Made by a program: the position numbers and the translations under genes. A stretch of DNA of 64,000 nucleotides, taken from the NCBI RefSeq assembly GCF_000834655.1, contig NZ_JXQQ01000028.1:62001-126000 (forward strand), written 5' to 3'. This document shows, one piece after another, positions 1 through 8,993 of this stretch (position 1 is the first letter of the stretch; every line of letters starts with the position of its first letter). The notes under the pieces were generated by a model. It saw only the letters and a program-made list of their open reading frames with translations, searched no databases and was not told where the DNA came from. This DNA is from Variovorax paradoxus. GTDB lineage: Bacteria > Pseudomonadota > Gammaproteobacteria > Burkholderiales > Burkholderiaceae_C.

Positions 1-789
1 GGTGGCATGCACGCTCATGTCCTGCGATGCGAAGAGGCGATAGAGCTGTGCACGCGACAGGCCGGTGTCCCGCGCGACGTCGGCCACGCTCAGGTCGTGC
101 CGGTGCAGGTTGCTCTGGATGTACCGGTGCACCAGCTGCAGCCGATCGACGCCCTGTTCGGCCCCTGCCACGTACACCGAACCGAGCAGGGCCTCGGCGG
201 TCTGGAAGATGCTCGCAAGGACCGCCTCCAGTTCTTCGGAACCCAGCGCGACCCCGTGGTTGGCCAGCGTGCCCAGTTGCGATGCGAGAAAGGGTGCGAG
301 CGCGAGATGGTCGATGGCCTCGACCGAGCGCGCCCGTGCCGCCGGCACATGGCCGAGCAGTTGCACCAGGCGTTGCCTGGCGGGTCGCACGAAGCTGAAG
401 CGCGCGCGATCCCAGCGCCCGCGCAACGCCTGCGCCATGTCGCACAGCAACGCGCTTCCCGGGCCGAACCGGGTCTGGATGCCGTTGTTCTGCTCGACGG
501 TGAGCGTGCCGCGCTCGATGAGCCACAGGCAGATGTCGGCCTCGCGTGGGGCGCCGGTGGCCGGCAAGGTCGAGCGCATTTCCGATGTCGGCACCTCGCA
601 GTGCCCGATCGTGCCCTTGGTGTCTTCGCAGAGAACGCCCCGCCCGAGCAGGGGATCGTCCGAGACGAGTTCCAGGTTCATCGATCCGAGAATGCCCGTC
701 GTGACCTCGCTGCGATGCCTTGCAGCACCCAGGCCGTCGGCAGAGAAATAGCGCCGTCCGCCTGAGCGTGCGGAAGAAGTTGCAACCAT
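1..789 (-). CDS. AraC-family transcriptional regulator, C-terminus cut by window edge
   Basis: The open frame runs 263 codons from an ATG at 789 and leaves the window in frame at base 1. The N-terminal two thirds is a cupin-like sensor region. The last visible residues (DLSVADVARDTGLSRAQLYR) are the first helix-turn-helix of an AraC DNA-binding domain; the second is outside the window. The protein is clearly paralogous to the complete regulator at 41001-42071, sharing NLHR-DLSVAD-AR and SRAQLYRLFA. GGAGG lies 12 bases before ATG 789; an in-frame ATG at 882 is the alternative start. It sits 129 bases behind tssM on the same strand, so it may be cotranscribed with tssJKLM and control the T6SS. 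The regulatory role is inferred. Confidence 0.88.
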   Translation of the reverse strand, partial: MVATSSARSGGRRYFSADGLGAARHRSEVTTGILGSMNLELVSDDPLLGRGVLCEDTKGTIGHCEVPTSEMRSTLPATGAPREADICLWLIERGTLTVEQNNGIQTRFGPGSALLCDMAQALRGRWDRARFSFVRPARQRLVQLLGHVPAARARSVEAIDHLALAPFLASQLGTLANHGVALGSEELEAVLASIFQTAEALLGSVYVAGAEQGVDRLQLVHRYIQSNLHRHDLSVADVARDTGLSRAQLYRLFASQDMSVHAT

Positions 790-918
790 CGAATTCCCAG
801 ATCCTCCCGGATACCCCAAGACTCCAGCGCGCGATTCTGTTGGCGTTGCGACGGATGGCCAAATTACAGGCGTAGCAGACATGTTCGGTATTTCGTGCAA
901 GTCCATTGCGCTATCGCC

Positions 919-3900
919 TCAGCGCGCGGCCGCGGGGCCGATCAGCGCATCGAACATCGCCTGCAAGGTCTGCGGCGACTTGTTGCGGCTTTCCGCGCTC
1001 CAGCAGGCGCCGACGCGCGGCGGCACCGAGACATGCATCAGCGGCTCGCCGGAAGCGCCCGGTGCGCGCAGGTCCACCAGCGCCTGCGCCTGGCCGAGCT
1101 GCTGCGCCGCCAGGCGCTGCTTCTCGGCCGCCGCATCCACCTGGTCGCGTGCGAGCTTGGTGAGCTGCGCCTGCGCCTTCAGCAGCGCGTCCTGGCCTTG
1201 CAGGTCGTAGCGCACGCTGATCTTGCTGACCTTCATGGCTTCCAGCCGCGCGCGGCTGCGCGGGAAGTCCAGCACGCCGAAGTCGTGCGTGCCGTCGCGG
1301 AATTCGCCGACGAAGTCGGCCACGCCGGTGGCACCCGGGTAGCGCCGCGTCAGCGTGAGATCGCCGACCCGGATCTCCAGCGTGGCTTCCCCGCACTTCG
1401 CTGCGCTCCACTCGAGCTGCTCGGTCACCGGGAAGTTGTAGTTGTTGATCACCTTGGCACCCGCGGCGCAACGCAGCGTGAGCGTCGTGAGGTAGGGCTT
1501 GGCCGTGGCCTCGGGGTTCACGCCCGTGGGCTGCGCGGTGATGGTCAACGGCAGCGGCGCCACGCGCAGGGCCTCGGCCTGCTGCCGGGCTTCGGCCAGG
1601 CGCGACTCGACGGCCTGCAGCGCCTGGCTCGATTCGAGCTGCTGCTTCTCCGCATCGGCCTGGCGCTTGCGCTGCGCCAGTTCGAGCTGCTGCTGGCCGA
1701 CCAGCTGCTCCACGCGCTTGTTCACCGCACCGTTGAGCACCGGCAGGAAGGCCGGCGTCATCGGCAGGCTGTAGCCCAGCGTCTCGGCCGTGCTGAAGCG
1801 CGTGGCGTCGCGCCGCAGGAAGGGCTTGGCGGGCCCGTCGGCAAAAGCCCAGACGGTGCCTTGTGTGCCGAACAGCTGGTCCATGATCTGCGTCATCGAG
1901 GTGGCGCTTTGCAGCGGCCACATGACGCTGGTTTCCCAATCCTTCTGCAGCACGCAAGAGGCCTGCTGCTCGACGTAGCGCAACAAGAGGTGCAATGGGC
2001 CGCTGGCCAGCTTCCACACCACGGCGCTCTCGCCGCCGTCGAATCCCGAGTCCTGCCGCAGTTCGCGCATCGCGTCGGCCACTGCACGCAGTCGCGACGA
2101 GGGCACGGCCGGGTCGTTGCCGAAGGCATGGAATTCGGTGGCCAGCGCCATGGCCTTGCCTTCGCCGTCGAGCGCGTCGCGCATGACCGCATCGAGGCCG
2201 GCGTCGTATGTCCTCAGCTGCTTGCGCAGCGCAAGGTCCCGCCGCACCGTCTCGCGCCCGAGCGGCAGGCTGGCGGTGCTTGCCTGCAACGCCCGCCCGC
2301 CGACCGCGTTGAGCGTGCTCAGCAGCGACACGGTCGAGTTGCCCGCCAGGATGGCGCCGGCCCGGGTCTCGGCCTGCAGTCGCGCGAGCGTGCGCGCCAG
2401 CAGCAGCCAGCGCGGCAGCTCGTCGTCCTTGAGGCCCGCGAATTCGTGCCGCAGCCGATCGATCAGCAGCGTGTAGGGGTCCTGTCCGTTGGCCACGCGC
2501 GTCAACGCGCTGCGCCATGCGGCTTCGTTGGCGATCAGCTGTTCGCCGGCCGGAAAGACCGTGGCGAAGTGGTACCAGGCGTTGGCACGCTGCAACCTGT
2601 ACCAGTCCTCGAACTGCAGGCGCTCGCGCTCGAACTTCGGTCGGTCCTTGACCGCCGTGGCCATGTCGTCGAGAAAGTGGCCGATGGCGCGCTGGCCCTC
2701 GAGGGTGAAGGCCACGGGCACGCGCGAGCCGGTCAGCTCGGTTGCGATCGCTTTCGCATTCGCCGCGCCGGCCGTGCCGGCCAGCGGCTGCCAGAACAAG
2801 GCCAGCGTCACGTCGTCGCCCAGCAAGGCATCGGCGGGGAGGTCCAGCAGCCAGGCCAGTGGCGGCGCGCCGGCATAGGCCTCGTGATCCAGCTGCGTCT
2901 GCGAAGACGCAAGCCGCGCGTCCAGAAAGCCGTCCTCGTCGGGGTGCCATGCGATGTACGAGAGCCCGAGCCGCTCGAGGCGGTGGACCGTCTGCGCATC
3001 GACACGGCTGGCCGGATCGACCGGCAGCAAGCCCGGCATGCCGTCGAGCTTGCTGCGCGTATCGCCCGCGATGCGCCGCTGGATGTGATGGATGCGGCGC
3101 ACCAGGTTGTACGCGCGCCCCGCGCGAAGCTGCTGGACCGGCACCTTGCTCTCCGGGCCGAGCTCCTGGAAGGTGGCGTAGCTGCCCTTCTCGATGTAGT
3201 TGCGGAAGTTGGAGACGAAGCTGCGCTGCAGCTGCTGCTCCAGCAGGCCCACCTCGCTGGTCGCCACCATCCATTCGCCGATCCAGCGGTCGTTGCGCTT
3301 GTCGACCACGGCCAGCGCGTCGCTGATGCGTTCGAGCGTGATCGCATCGTCGTCGAGCTTGCCCACGAAACGCACGTCCAGCGGGTAGGTCTCGCGCACC
3401 AGCGCCACCGTCGTGCGGTTGTGCTGGAACGCCGCCGCCATGAGCACCATGGCGGCCAGGCACAGCGCCAGCCACGCGAGCAGTCCGAGGTGGCGCGTGG
3501 CACGCCGCCAGTGGTTGACCAGCGCGGCAGGCAGGCCCGCGTGGCGGTCGCGCGGCAGGATGCGGCCGAAGAAGTCGTGCAGGAACAGCCCCGTGTGGGT
3601 CGTTCGATGCGCCGGCACGGGCGCCAGCAGCTGGGGCAGCAGGGTCGAGGCCGCCCCGCCCTCCTGGGCACCGCTGCTGAAGAAAAGTCCTCGCAGGAAA
3701 GGACTCTCCAGGTACGGATGGTCGCTGAAGCAGGCGTCCAGGAACAGGCGCAGCCCGGCCTTCACCTGCGCGAGCTCGCTCGGAAACATCAGGAGTGCCG
3801 GCGTGGCGCCGGGCGCGCGCGCCGCCAGCTGGAGGCGCAACAGGCCCAGCCGCTCGCCGATGCGGGCGAACGCGCGGTCGACGAAGCGCTGCTCGGTGTC

Positions 3901-4728
3901 GGTCGCCAGATAACCCATTGCATGGTCGAGCGCGCCGGGCTCCAGCCGGGCCGACCAATCCTCCCAGCCGTACAGGTGGTCGCACTGGGTCACGAGCAGG
4001 TAGATCGGAAAGCGCCTGTCGAACAGCCGGATCAGCTGCTCGATGCGCTCGCGCAGCACCCGGCCCTCTTCGGCCAGCCCGTCGCGATCGGGGTTCTGCA
4101 AACGCCGCACGTCGATGGTGAGCACCAGGCCGTTGATGCCCTCTTGCGGCCGGTAGCGCGCGAGCTGGTCGAGCACCACGCTCCATTCCTCGCGGTCCTC
4201 GCGCGAGCCTTCGGCTTCGACATAACGGCCGGCGCAGTCGATCAGCACGGCATCGTCGAAGAACCACCAGTCGCAATTGGCCGTCTGCACGATCGGCGCG
4301 TTGCGGTCGACCTGTTGCAGGGGCAGGCTCAGGCGCGAGCGCGTGAGCGCGGTCGTCTTGCCGGCACCCGAACGGCCCACCAGCATGTACCAGGGCAGCA
4401 CGTTCAGCGGGTTGCCGTGGCGGCGCAGGCCCGAGCGGCGGAGCGTGTCCACGGCCATCTTCCAGCGCCGCTTGAGCACCGCCTGCGGCGACATCGCCTC
4501 GGTGCGCAGGCGCTGGTCCGCGTCGGGCCGTGCGATGGCGCTGCGCGAGCGCGCGGCCACCAGCAGGCGGCGCACGAAGCGGTACAGCAGGTAGAGGCCC
4601 ACCGCCCCGCAGACGATGGCCACGGCGCTCCACCACGGCCACCCCAGGTAGAGCGAGACGCCCCAGCCGACCAGCGCGAGCAGCACCAGCACCAAGGCCC
4701 AGACGATCAGGTTGCGCAGGAATTTCAT
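919..4728 (-). CDS. tssM: T6SS inner-membrane protein TssM (IcmF/VasK family)
   Basis: 1269 residues, normal length for TssM. Two N-terminal membrane segments (about 7-29 and 34-56) precede a cytoplasmic NTPase-like domain with a Walker A motif GRSGAGKTT at 118-126. A third membrane segment lies near residue 400 (LGLLAWLALCLAAMVLM), followed by the large periplasmic IcmF/DUF1215 region and a C-terminal beta domain. TssM forms the trans-envelope complex with TssL and the TssJ lipoprotein. Its start overlaps the tssL stop by four bases (ATGA), so the two are translationally coupled. A long antisense open frame covers the gene and is a codon-bias shadow. Confidence 0.97.
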   Translation of the reverse strand: MKFLRNLIVWALVLVLLALVGWGVSLYLGWPWWSAVAIVCGAVGLYLLYRFVRRLLVAARSRSAIARPDADQRLRTEAMSPQAVLKRRWKMAVDTLRRSGLRRHGNPLNVLPWYMLVGRSGAGKTTALTRSRLSLPLQQVDRNAPIVQTANCDWWFFDDAVLIDCAGRYVEAEGSREDREEWSVVLDQLARYRPQEGINGLVLTIDVRRLQNPDRDGLAEEGRVLRERIEQLIRLFDRRFPIYLLVTQCDHLYGWEDWSARLEPGALDHAMGYLATDTEQRFVDRAFARIGERLGLLRLQLAARAPGATPALLMFPSELAQVKAGLRLFLDACFSDHPYLESPFLRGLFFSSGAQEGGAASTLLPQLLAPVPAHRTTHTGLFLHDFFGRILPRDRHAGLPAALVNHWRRATRHLGLLAWLALCLAAMVLMAAAFQHNRTTVALVRETYPLDVRFVGKLDDDAITLERISDALAVVDKRNDRWIGEWMVATSEVGLLEQQLQRSFVSNFRNYIEKGSYATFQELGPESKVPVQQLRAGRAYNLVRRIHHIQRRIAGDTRSKLDGMPGLLPVDPASRVDAQTVHRLERLGLSYIAWHPDEDGFLDARLASSQTQLDHEAYAGAPPLAWLLDLPADALLGDDVTLALFWQPLAGTAGAANAKAIATELTGSRVPVAFTLEGQRAIGHFLDDMATAVKDRPKFERERLQFEDWYRLQRANAWYHFATVFPAGEQLIANEAAWRSALTRVANGQDPYTLLIDRLRHEFAGLKDDELPRWLLLARTLARLQAETRAGAILAGNSTVSLLSTLNAVGGRALQASTASLPLGRETVRRDLALRKQLRTYDAGLDAVMRDALDGEGKAMALATEFHAFGNDPAVPSSRLRAVADAMRELRQDSGFDGGESAVVWKLASGPLHLLLRYVEQQASCVLQKDWETSVMWPLQSATSMTQIMDQLFGTQGTVWAFADGPAKPFLRRDATRFSTAETLGYSLPMTPAFLPVLNGAVNKRVEQLVGQQQLELAQRKRQADAEKQQLESSQALQAVESRLAEARQQAEALRVAPLPLTITAQPTGVNPEATAKPYLTTLTLRCAAGAKVINNYNFPVTEQLEWSAAKCGEATLEIRVGDLTLTRRYPGATGVADFVGEFRDGTHDFGVLDFPRSRARLEAMKVSKISVRYDLQGQDALLKAQAQLTKLARDQVDAAAEKQRLAAQQLGQAQALVDLRAPGASGEPLMHVSVPPRVGACWSAESRNKSPQTLQAMFDALIGPAAAR

Positions 4729-5423
4729 CGGATCAGGGGCAGGATGGCGTGGACCTCATGCCGCAGCACCAGGAAGAAGACCAGGTAGAGGCCGCACAGC
4801 ACCAGCACCGGCACCGTGAGCACTAGCGCGCTCAGGCGCGAGAGCGCGAACCGCCGGCGAGGCGCAGTGCCCACGCCCTCGGGCGTCTTCAGTTCGACGC
4901 CCGGAAACACCAGTGCGGCCGCTTCGGCCGCGGGCAATCCGCGCGCGCTCGCCTGGGCGAGCACGTGGCGCATCGCGCGCAGGCGGATGTCGGCCAGCGC
5001 GCGCACCGCGTCGCCGTGACCGTCGTGCGCGCCGTGGCCGTAGCGGCCGGTGAAGCCCATCGAGAGGCACAGCACGTAGACCTCCTGCACATCGGCCTGC
5101 GTGTCGCCCAGCTGGGCGAGCCTGTCGAAGAATGCGACGCCCGCATTCGACAGGTTGAAGAACTGCCGCTGCAGCAGATGGCGCTGCCAGCCTGCAGCCT
5201 GCGGCCAGTCGCAGGTGGACAGCGTCTCGTCGACCCAGGCGGCGACCGCGAACAACGCGTGGCGCACGTCGTCCTCGGTCGCGCCGATGGCCAGCGCGTC
5301 ATGCTGCGCCTGCACCAGAAGCGGCTGCAGCCGCGCGGCCATCCCCGGGGCATCCTGGTCCGGGGCGAGCGCGAACTGGCGCACCACGGCCAGCACGGGA
5401 ATGAAGGCATCGACCAGCTTCAC
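4725..5423 (-). CDS. tssL: T6SS protein TssL (DotU/IcmH family), short form
   Basis: 232 residues. The DotU cytoplasmic helical domain occupies about 10-170, with typical AAWVDE and a QRQFFN segment, followed by one C-terminal membrane helix near 198-220. The protein ends about ten residues after it, so there is no OmpA/peptidoglycan-binding extension. This is the short TssL form; peptidoglycan anchoring, if any, must come from another protein. It lies three bases after tssK and overlaps tssM by ATGA. Confidence 0.95.
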   Translation of the reverse strand: MKLVDAFIPVLAVVRQFALAPDQDAPGMAARLQPLLVQAQHDALAIGATEDDVRHALFAVAAWVDETLSTCDWPQAAGWQRHLLQRQFFNLSNAGVAFFDRLAQLGDTQADVQEVYVLCLSMGFTGRYGHGAHDGHGDAVRALADIRLRAMRHVLAQASARGLPAAEAAALVFPGVELKTPEGVGTAPRRRFALSRLSALVLTVPVLVLCGLYLVFFLVLRHEVHAILPLIR

Positions 5424-5426
5424 GGC

Positions 5427-6818
5427 CTACCTTCTCACGACCGCGATCTCGGCGCGCAGGTCGCCCGGCGCATCGAGCCAGGACAGCGAGACCAGGCCGT
5501 CGCGCGTGATCGCTTCCCACTGCCGGCTGATCTGCTCGATGCGGAAGTAGTGCGAATCGGCGCGCCGCGGCAGGCCTTGCGGCGCCACCGGCAGGTGGAT
5601 GAGTTCCAGGCCCGGCAGCGCCAGCGACAGCAGCTTGGGCATCTCGGCGGTTGGGCCCAGCCGGGCATTGTTCGGCACCGCCTGCGCGACGGCGGCGGAA
5701 ATCGCATCGCTGCGAAGGAGCAGGTAGAAGCGGTTGTGCTCGCCGAAGAGGCGCTTGGGCAGTTCGCCGTTGTAGCGATGGTCGCCCTCGGGCTGCAGCT
5801 GCACGATGAACTCGGCGCCCACCGTGATCTCGTTGAGCATGTGGGTGATGAGGGCATGCGCGCGTGCAAAGCAGCGGCCGATCTGCCGGTGGTCGTAGGC
5901 CGGGACGCCCGCGGTGCCGTCTTCGGCCTCGCCGAACATGTTGAAGCGCTCCGAAAACGAACTCAGCTCCCCCACCAGCTGTCGCAGCACGCCGTAGACC
6001 GCCCAGGGGTGCAGGTTCTCGACCTCGCTCAGGTGCTGCAGCAGCGGGCTGAAACGGTTCATGGTCCGCAGCGCCAGAAGCAGCACCACGTCGGCGGCAT
6101 CGAGCCCCGCGCCGCGGGTGCCGCCCGGACTCTTGTAGGCCTGCAGCTGCCGGGCCCGCCCCGCGAGTTCGTCGCGGATGTCCCGCACCTGCTGCTGCAG
6201 CCATTGCGAGCCCGACAGCACATAGCAGGGCGGCACGTAGTCCTCGACCAGCCGCACCAGGGCCCCGTCGCGCACCAGCCTGGCGATCGGCACCAGCTCG
6301 TAGTCCTGCAGCGCCTCCAGTTCGCTCTCCAGGAAGATGCGCAGCACGAACATCAGCGAGCGCACCTGCGCGGGGGCGGCGTTCGAATAGAGATCGGGCA
6401 CCTCGTCGCTCGCGTGGGTGGTCGCAAACCGGGTCGGTGCGAGCGCTGCCTCGGCGAGCTCGCCGACGGTGCTGACGTTGGACTCCGTGGCATGCAGGCG
6501 GCGCAGTCCCAGGTAGACGGTGAGCGGCTTGTCACCCTCGAAATGCTCGGTCGTGAAGGCCCGGCCCGCGATCACCGCGTTGCCCGGATATTCCACGTAG
6601 GTGCGGTCGGGAAAGAGCACCTGCGCCGACTGCAGTTCGATGCGCTGGTTCGCGATGGCCGCGGTGGCCATCGCGAGTTCGCCCACGCCCCAGAAATGCG
6701 GCTGGCCGCTCTCCAGCGCGGGCTTCCGCTGGAACTGCTGGTGCAGGTCGGACTGCTGGAAATGCTGCGGCTGCAGGAACATGCCCTGCTGCCAATAGAT
6801 GCCGGCCTTGTCGTTCAT
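5427..6818 (-). CDS. tssK: T6SS baseplate protein TssK
   Basis: 463 residues, full length for TssK. The N-terminus (IYWQQGMFLQPQHFQQSD) is the family signature of the shoulder domain that contacts the TssFG wedge; the C-terminal head contacts TssL and TssM. The ATG at 6818 follows the tssJ stop by 12 bases. It belongs to the tssJ-K-L-M operon, separate from the sheath/baseplate operon that carries tssF and tssG. Confidence 0.97.
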   Translation of the reverse strand: MNDKAGIYWQQGMFLQPQHFQQSDLHQQFQRKPALESGQPHFWGVGELAMATAAIANQRIELQSAQVLFPDRTYVEYPGNAVIAGRAFTTEHFEGDKPLTVYLGLRRLHATESNVSTVGELAEAALAPTRFATTHASDEVPDLYSNAAPAQVRSLMFVLRIFLESELEALQDYELVPIARLVRDGALVRLVEDYVPPCYVLSGSQWLQQQVRDIRDELAGRARQLQAYKSPGGTRGAGLDAADVVLLLALRTMNRFSPLLQHLSEVENLHPWAVYGVLRQLVGELSSFSERFNMFGEAEDGTAGVPAYDHRQIGRCFARAHALITHMLNEITVGAEFIVQLQPEGDHRYNGELPKRLFGEHNRFYLLLRSDAISAAVAQAVPNNARLGPTAEMPKLLSLALPGLELIHLPVAPQGLPRRADSHYFRIEQISRQWEAITRDGLVSLSWLDAPGDLRAEIAVVRR

Positions 6819-6830
6819 TGGATTCGGTAC

Positions 6831-7523
6831 TCAGAGTTTTCGGGTGGACGGATCGGCGGATTCCCCGGGCTGGGGCGTGAGGTCGATCTCGCGGCCTCCA
6901 CCGTCCAGCGGAATCCATGCCGACTCCTTCTTCGGTATCGGATAGGCGTTCAGCCTGCTCGCCGAGACGATGCCTTGCGAACCCAGGTGCAGCCGGATCG
7001 CCAGCGGCACCGGCTCGGCGCTGTAGGTGGTCGAGAACCAGCCCTTGCTGCTCACGGTGAGCGGCACTTCGAAGAGCCGGGCATTGCCTTCGGCATCGAG
7101 CTGGTAGTAGCCGGCCACGAAGCCGACGTAGTGGCTTTGCTGGGCCCGGTCGAGCGCGAGCAGCGTGCGCCGGCCCGGCGCCACGACGTAGCGGCTGAAC
7201 TGCACGAAGTCGGGGCCTGCCTGGCCGCTCGCGAGCACGCGCGACATCTGCTGCGGGTCGGCCTTCAGCTTCTGGAAGGCTGCGGCGTCGGTCATCTGGA
7301 ACACGCTCAGCAGCAGGGTGTGCGGCACGTTCTCGTAGAGGTTGAGGTCGGTGGCCGAGGTGATCTCGATCAGCACGCCGTCTTTGCCCGCGTCCCAGCT
7401 GACCTCGGCGCGCGCCTGCTTGGCCGTGTTGCCGCCCATCGCGGAATTGGCCGCGGCGCAGCCTTGCAGCACGGCGATCGCCAGGGCGCACAGCGCCAGC
7501 GCGGCAGTGCATCGGCGGCTCAC
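6831..7523 (-). CDS. tssJ: T6SS outer-membrane lipoprotein TssJ
   Basis: 230 residues from a GTG at 7523. This start gives a compact signal peptide (charged VSRRC, then a hydrophobic stretch) ending in the lipobox LQGC. The frame stays open further upstream, but that part does not look like a leader and would overlap the divergent gene's promoter. The mature part has the TssJ beta-sandwich pattern (VEITSATDLN-like core, then a beta-rich C-terminus). It is first in the tssJKLM operon. The 107-base gap to the divergent lipoprotein gene at 7631 should hold both promoters; no clear boxes are visible. Confidence 0.92.
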   Translation of the reverse strand: MSRRCTAALALCALAIAVLQGCAAANSAMGGNTAKQARAEVSWDAGKDGVLIEITSATDLNLYENVPHTLLLSVFQMTDAAAFQKLKADPQQMSRVLASGQAGPDFVQFSRYVVAPGRRTLLALDRAQQSHYVGFVAGYYQLDAEGNARLFEVPLTVSSKGWFSTTYSAEPVPLAIRLHLGSQGIVSASRLNAYPIPKKESAWIPLDGGGREIDLTPQPGESADPSTRKL

Positions 7524-7630
7524 GCGCGCACCCCGGCCATGTTGCCGATGAAACAGAAGCGGTGCTTGTTCGCAAGCCGCATCGGGCTTCGAGCCCGTAC
7601 CATGGCGCACCGCTTCCGCCTCGCCATCGC

Positions 7631-8128
7631 ATGCACCGCCTGCCCTGTTCCCGCCAGCCCGCATTGATCGCCGCCGTGTTCTGCGCGGCCGCCATCGCCG
7701 TCGGCTGCGCCCATGCGCCCAAGCCCGAGCCCGTCGCCCCGGCGGTCACGCCGGCTGCCGCCGCGCCCGCACCGGCCGCCATCGGCCCGTTCAGCGTCAC
7801 CGCGGTGCTCGCCGTCTATCGCACGCAGGTGGCCGAGCGCGGCACGCGCGAGCGCTGCGGCGTGCAGATCGCACCGCCGCCCAAGGCATCGCTGTGGTCG
7901 CGGATGTTCTCTTCCGAGCCCACCGGCGAGGGCGACATACCGCCTCCTTCTTTCGTGCCCGAGACCGCCTGTGACACGGTCGCCGCGCAACGCCTTCAGG
8001 CCGCACGCTATCGCGTCACCTACCGCTTCGAAGGCGAGGAGTACAACGTCGATCTCGGCTACGACCCCGGCGCCGCGCTGCGCCTGGATTCGCTCGGACA
8101 CGTGGTCGGGCCCGCCCTGCTGCCCTGA
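7631..8128 (+). CDS. Small proline/alanine-rich lipoprotein, unknown function
   Basis: 165 residues from ATG 7631. The signal peptide ends in lipobox AVGC, followed by a Pro/Ala-rich spacer (PKPEPVAPAVTPAAAA type). The C-terminus contains YRVTYRFEGEEYNVDLGYDPG. This motif is typical of small Burkholderiales periplasmic proteins of the surface-antigen/YcfJ-like type, where a YxxxYDPG tail ends the chain. It is divergent from tssJ and convergent with the hypothetical gene ending at 8154, so it interrupts the two T6SS operons. An in-frame TTG at 7562 would place 23 non-leader residues ahead of the signal peptide and was not used. No function is assigned. Confidence 0.75.
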   Translation: MHRLPCSRQPALIAAVFCAAAIAVGCAHAPKPEPVAPAVTPAAAAPAPAAIGPFSVTAVLAVYRTQVAERGTRERCGVQIAPPPKASLWSRMFSSEPTGEGDIPPPSFVPETACDTVAAQRLQAARYRVTYRFEGEEYNVDLGYDPGAALRLDSLGHVVGPALLP

Positions 8129-8153
8129 GCGAAGCGGCGCGACGGCACGAACC

Positions 8154-8993
8154 TCAGTCGAGTGCGAGCAGCGTTGCATCGGCATCGTCCTCCTCGGTGT
8201 AGGGCATCCACAGCAACGCCTCGGGGCGTCCGCGCACGCGTGCGTAGTACGACACCGGGCCGCTCGCCGTCGCGCCGATCTCGTTGCGCAAGGCCCAGCC
8301 GGTGAAGGTGCGCCCAGCGCTTTCGAGCTTCAGGCCCGATTGCCCGTAGGCGATGGTCGATGTCTCCGGCAGGCCGCCGCTCGGCCCGGTGGCCTGGAAG
8401 TCGATCGAGGCGCCCTCGCCCGCCACGGCGAACATCACGCCCTGCCAGCTGCCTGCACCCGGTGCGAGTTCGACCCACTGGCCGAGCTGCTCGTTGCCGT
8501 GGACCGAGAGCCGGTCCGCGGCCGCCGCGGCACCGGAGCGTGCGCGATGCATGCGCGCGACCAGCTTGGCGGGCCAGGCCGCCCCGGACTCCAGCACCAG
8601 CGCATCGCGCAACTGCGCGGGGAGCGCGGGACGCGGCGCGACTTCGGCACCACCGCCAGCACCCGCGCCGCGAGCTTCGGGCCACAGCACCGCAATGCCG
8701 AAGTCGGCACCCAACGCACTGCGCAGGCTCGCGGCGATCAGGTTGAGGCCGTAGCGGACCGACGGATCCTGCAGCGCCTTGGCATCGGCAAGCACCAGCC
8801 AGTGCGCGGCGCGCTGCGCGACGAACGCATCGACCATTGGCCGCCAGTCGAGCGCGACCACCTTCTGCGGCGTGGTCTCCCACACACCCCCCAGCGCCTT
8901 GAGGCCGTAGCGCGCGAGCGTGCCGGCAAGGTCGGACAGGCGCTGCGGGTCGGGTGCGAGCGCGGTGACGGCGACGATGGTCATTGCGCTCAT
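8154..8993 (-). CDS. Conserved-looking T6SS-cluster protein of unknown function
   Basis: 279 residues from ATG 8993, which overlaps the stop of the serine hydrolase gene by ATGA. There is no signal peptide or membrane segment. The N-terminal half reads like an alpha/beta domain (MTIVAVTAL, VVALDW, WLVLADA, FGIAVLWPE); the C-terminal half is beta-rich (LGQWVELAPGAGSWQGVMFAV). I do not recognise the family. Coupling to a secreted hydrolase at the end of the spike operon would fit a partner or cytoplasmic regulator. An immunity role is possible, but a cytoplasmic protein would not protect against a periplasmic hydrolase. Confidence 0.7.
   Translation of the reverse strand: MSAMTIVAVTALAPDPQRLSDLAGTLARYGLKALGGVWETTPQKVVALDWRPMVDAFVAQRAAHWLVLADAKALQDPSVRYGLNLIAASLRSALGADFGIAVLWPEARGAGAGGGAEVAPRPALPAQLRDALVLESGAAWPAKLVARMHRARSGAAAAADRLSVHGNEQLGQWVELAPGAGSWQGVMFAVAGEGASIDFQATGPSGGLPETSTIAYGQSGLKLESAGRTFTGWALRNEIGATASGPVSYYARVRGRPEALLWMPYTEEDDADATLLALD

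Noticed and set aside
895..4788. Very long open frame on the plus strand opposite tssM, and similar ones at 15188-19129 and 19160-24253
   Set aside because: They mirror genuine minus-strand T6SS genes. GC-rich third positions keep antisense frames open, and the translations are His/Arg/Gly-rich with no domain.
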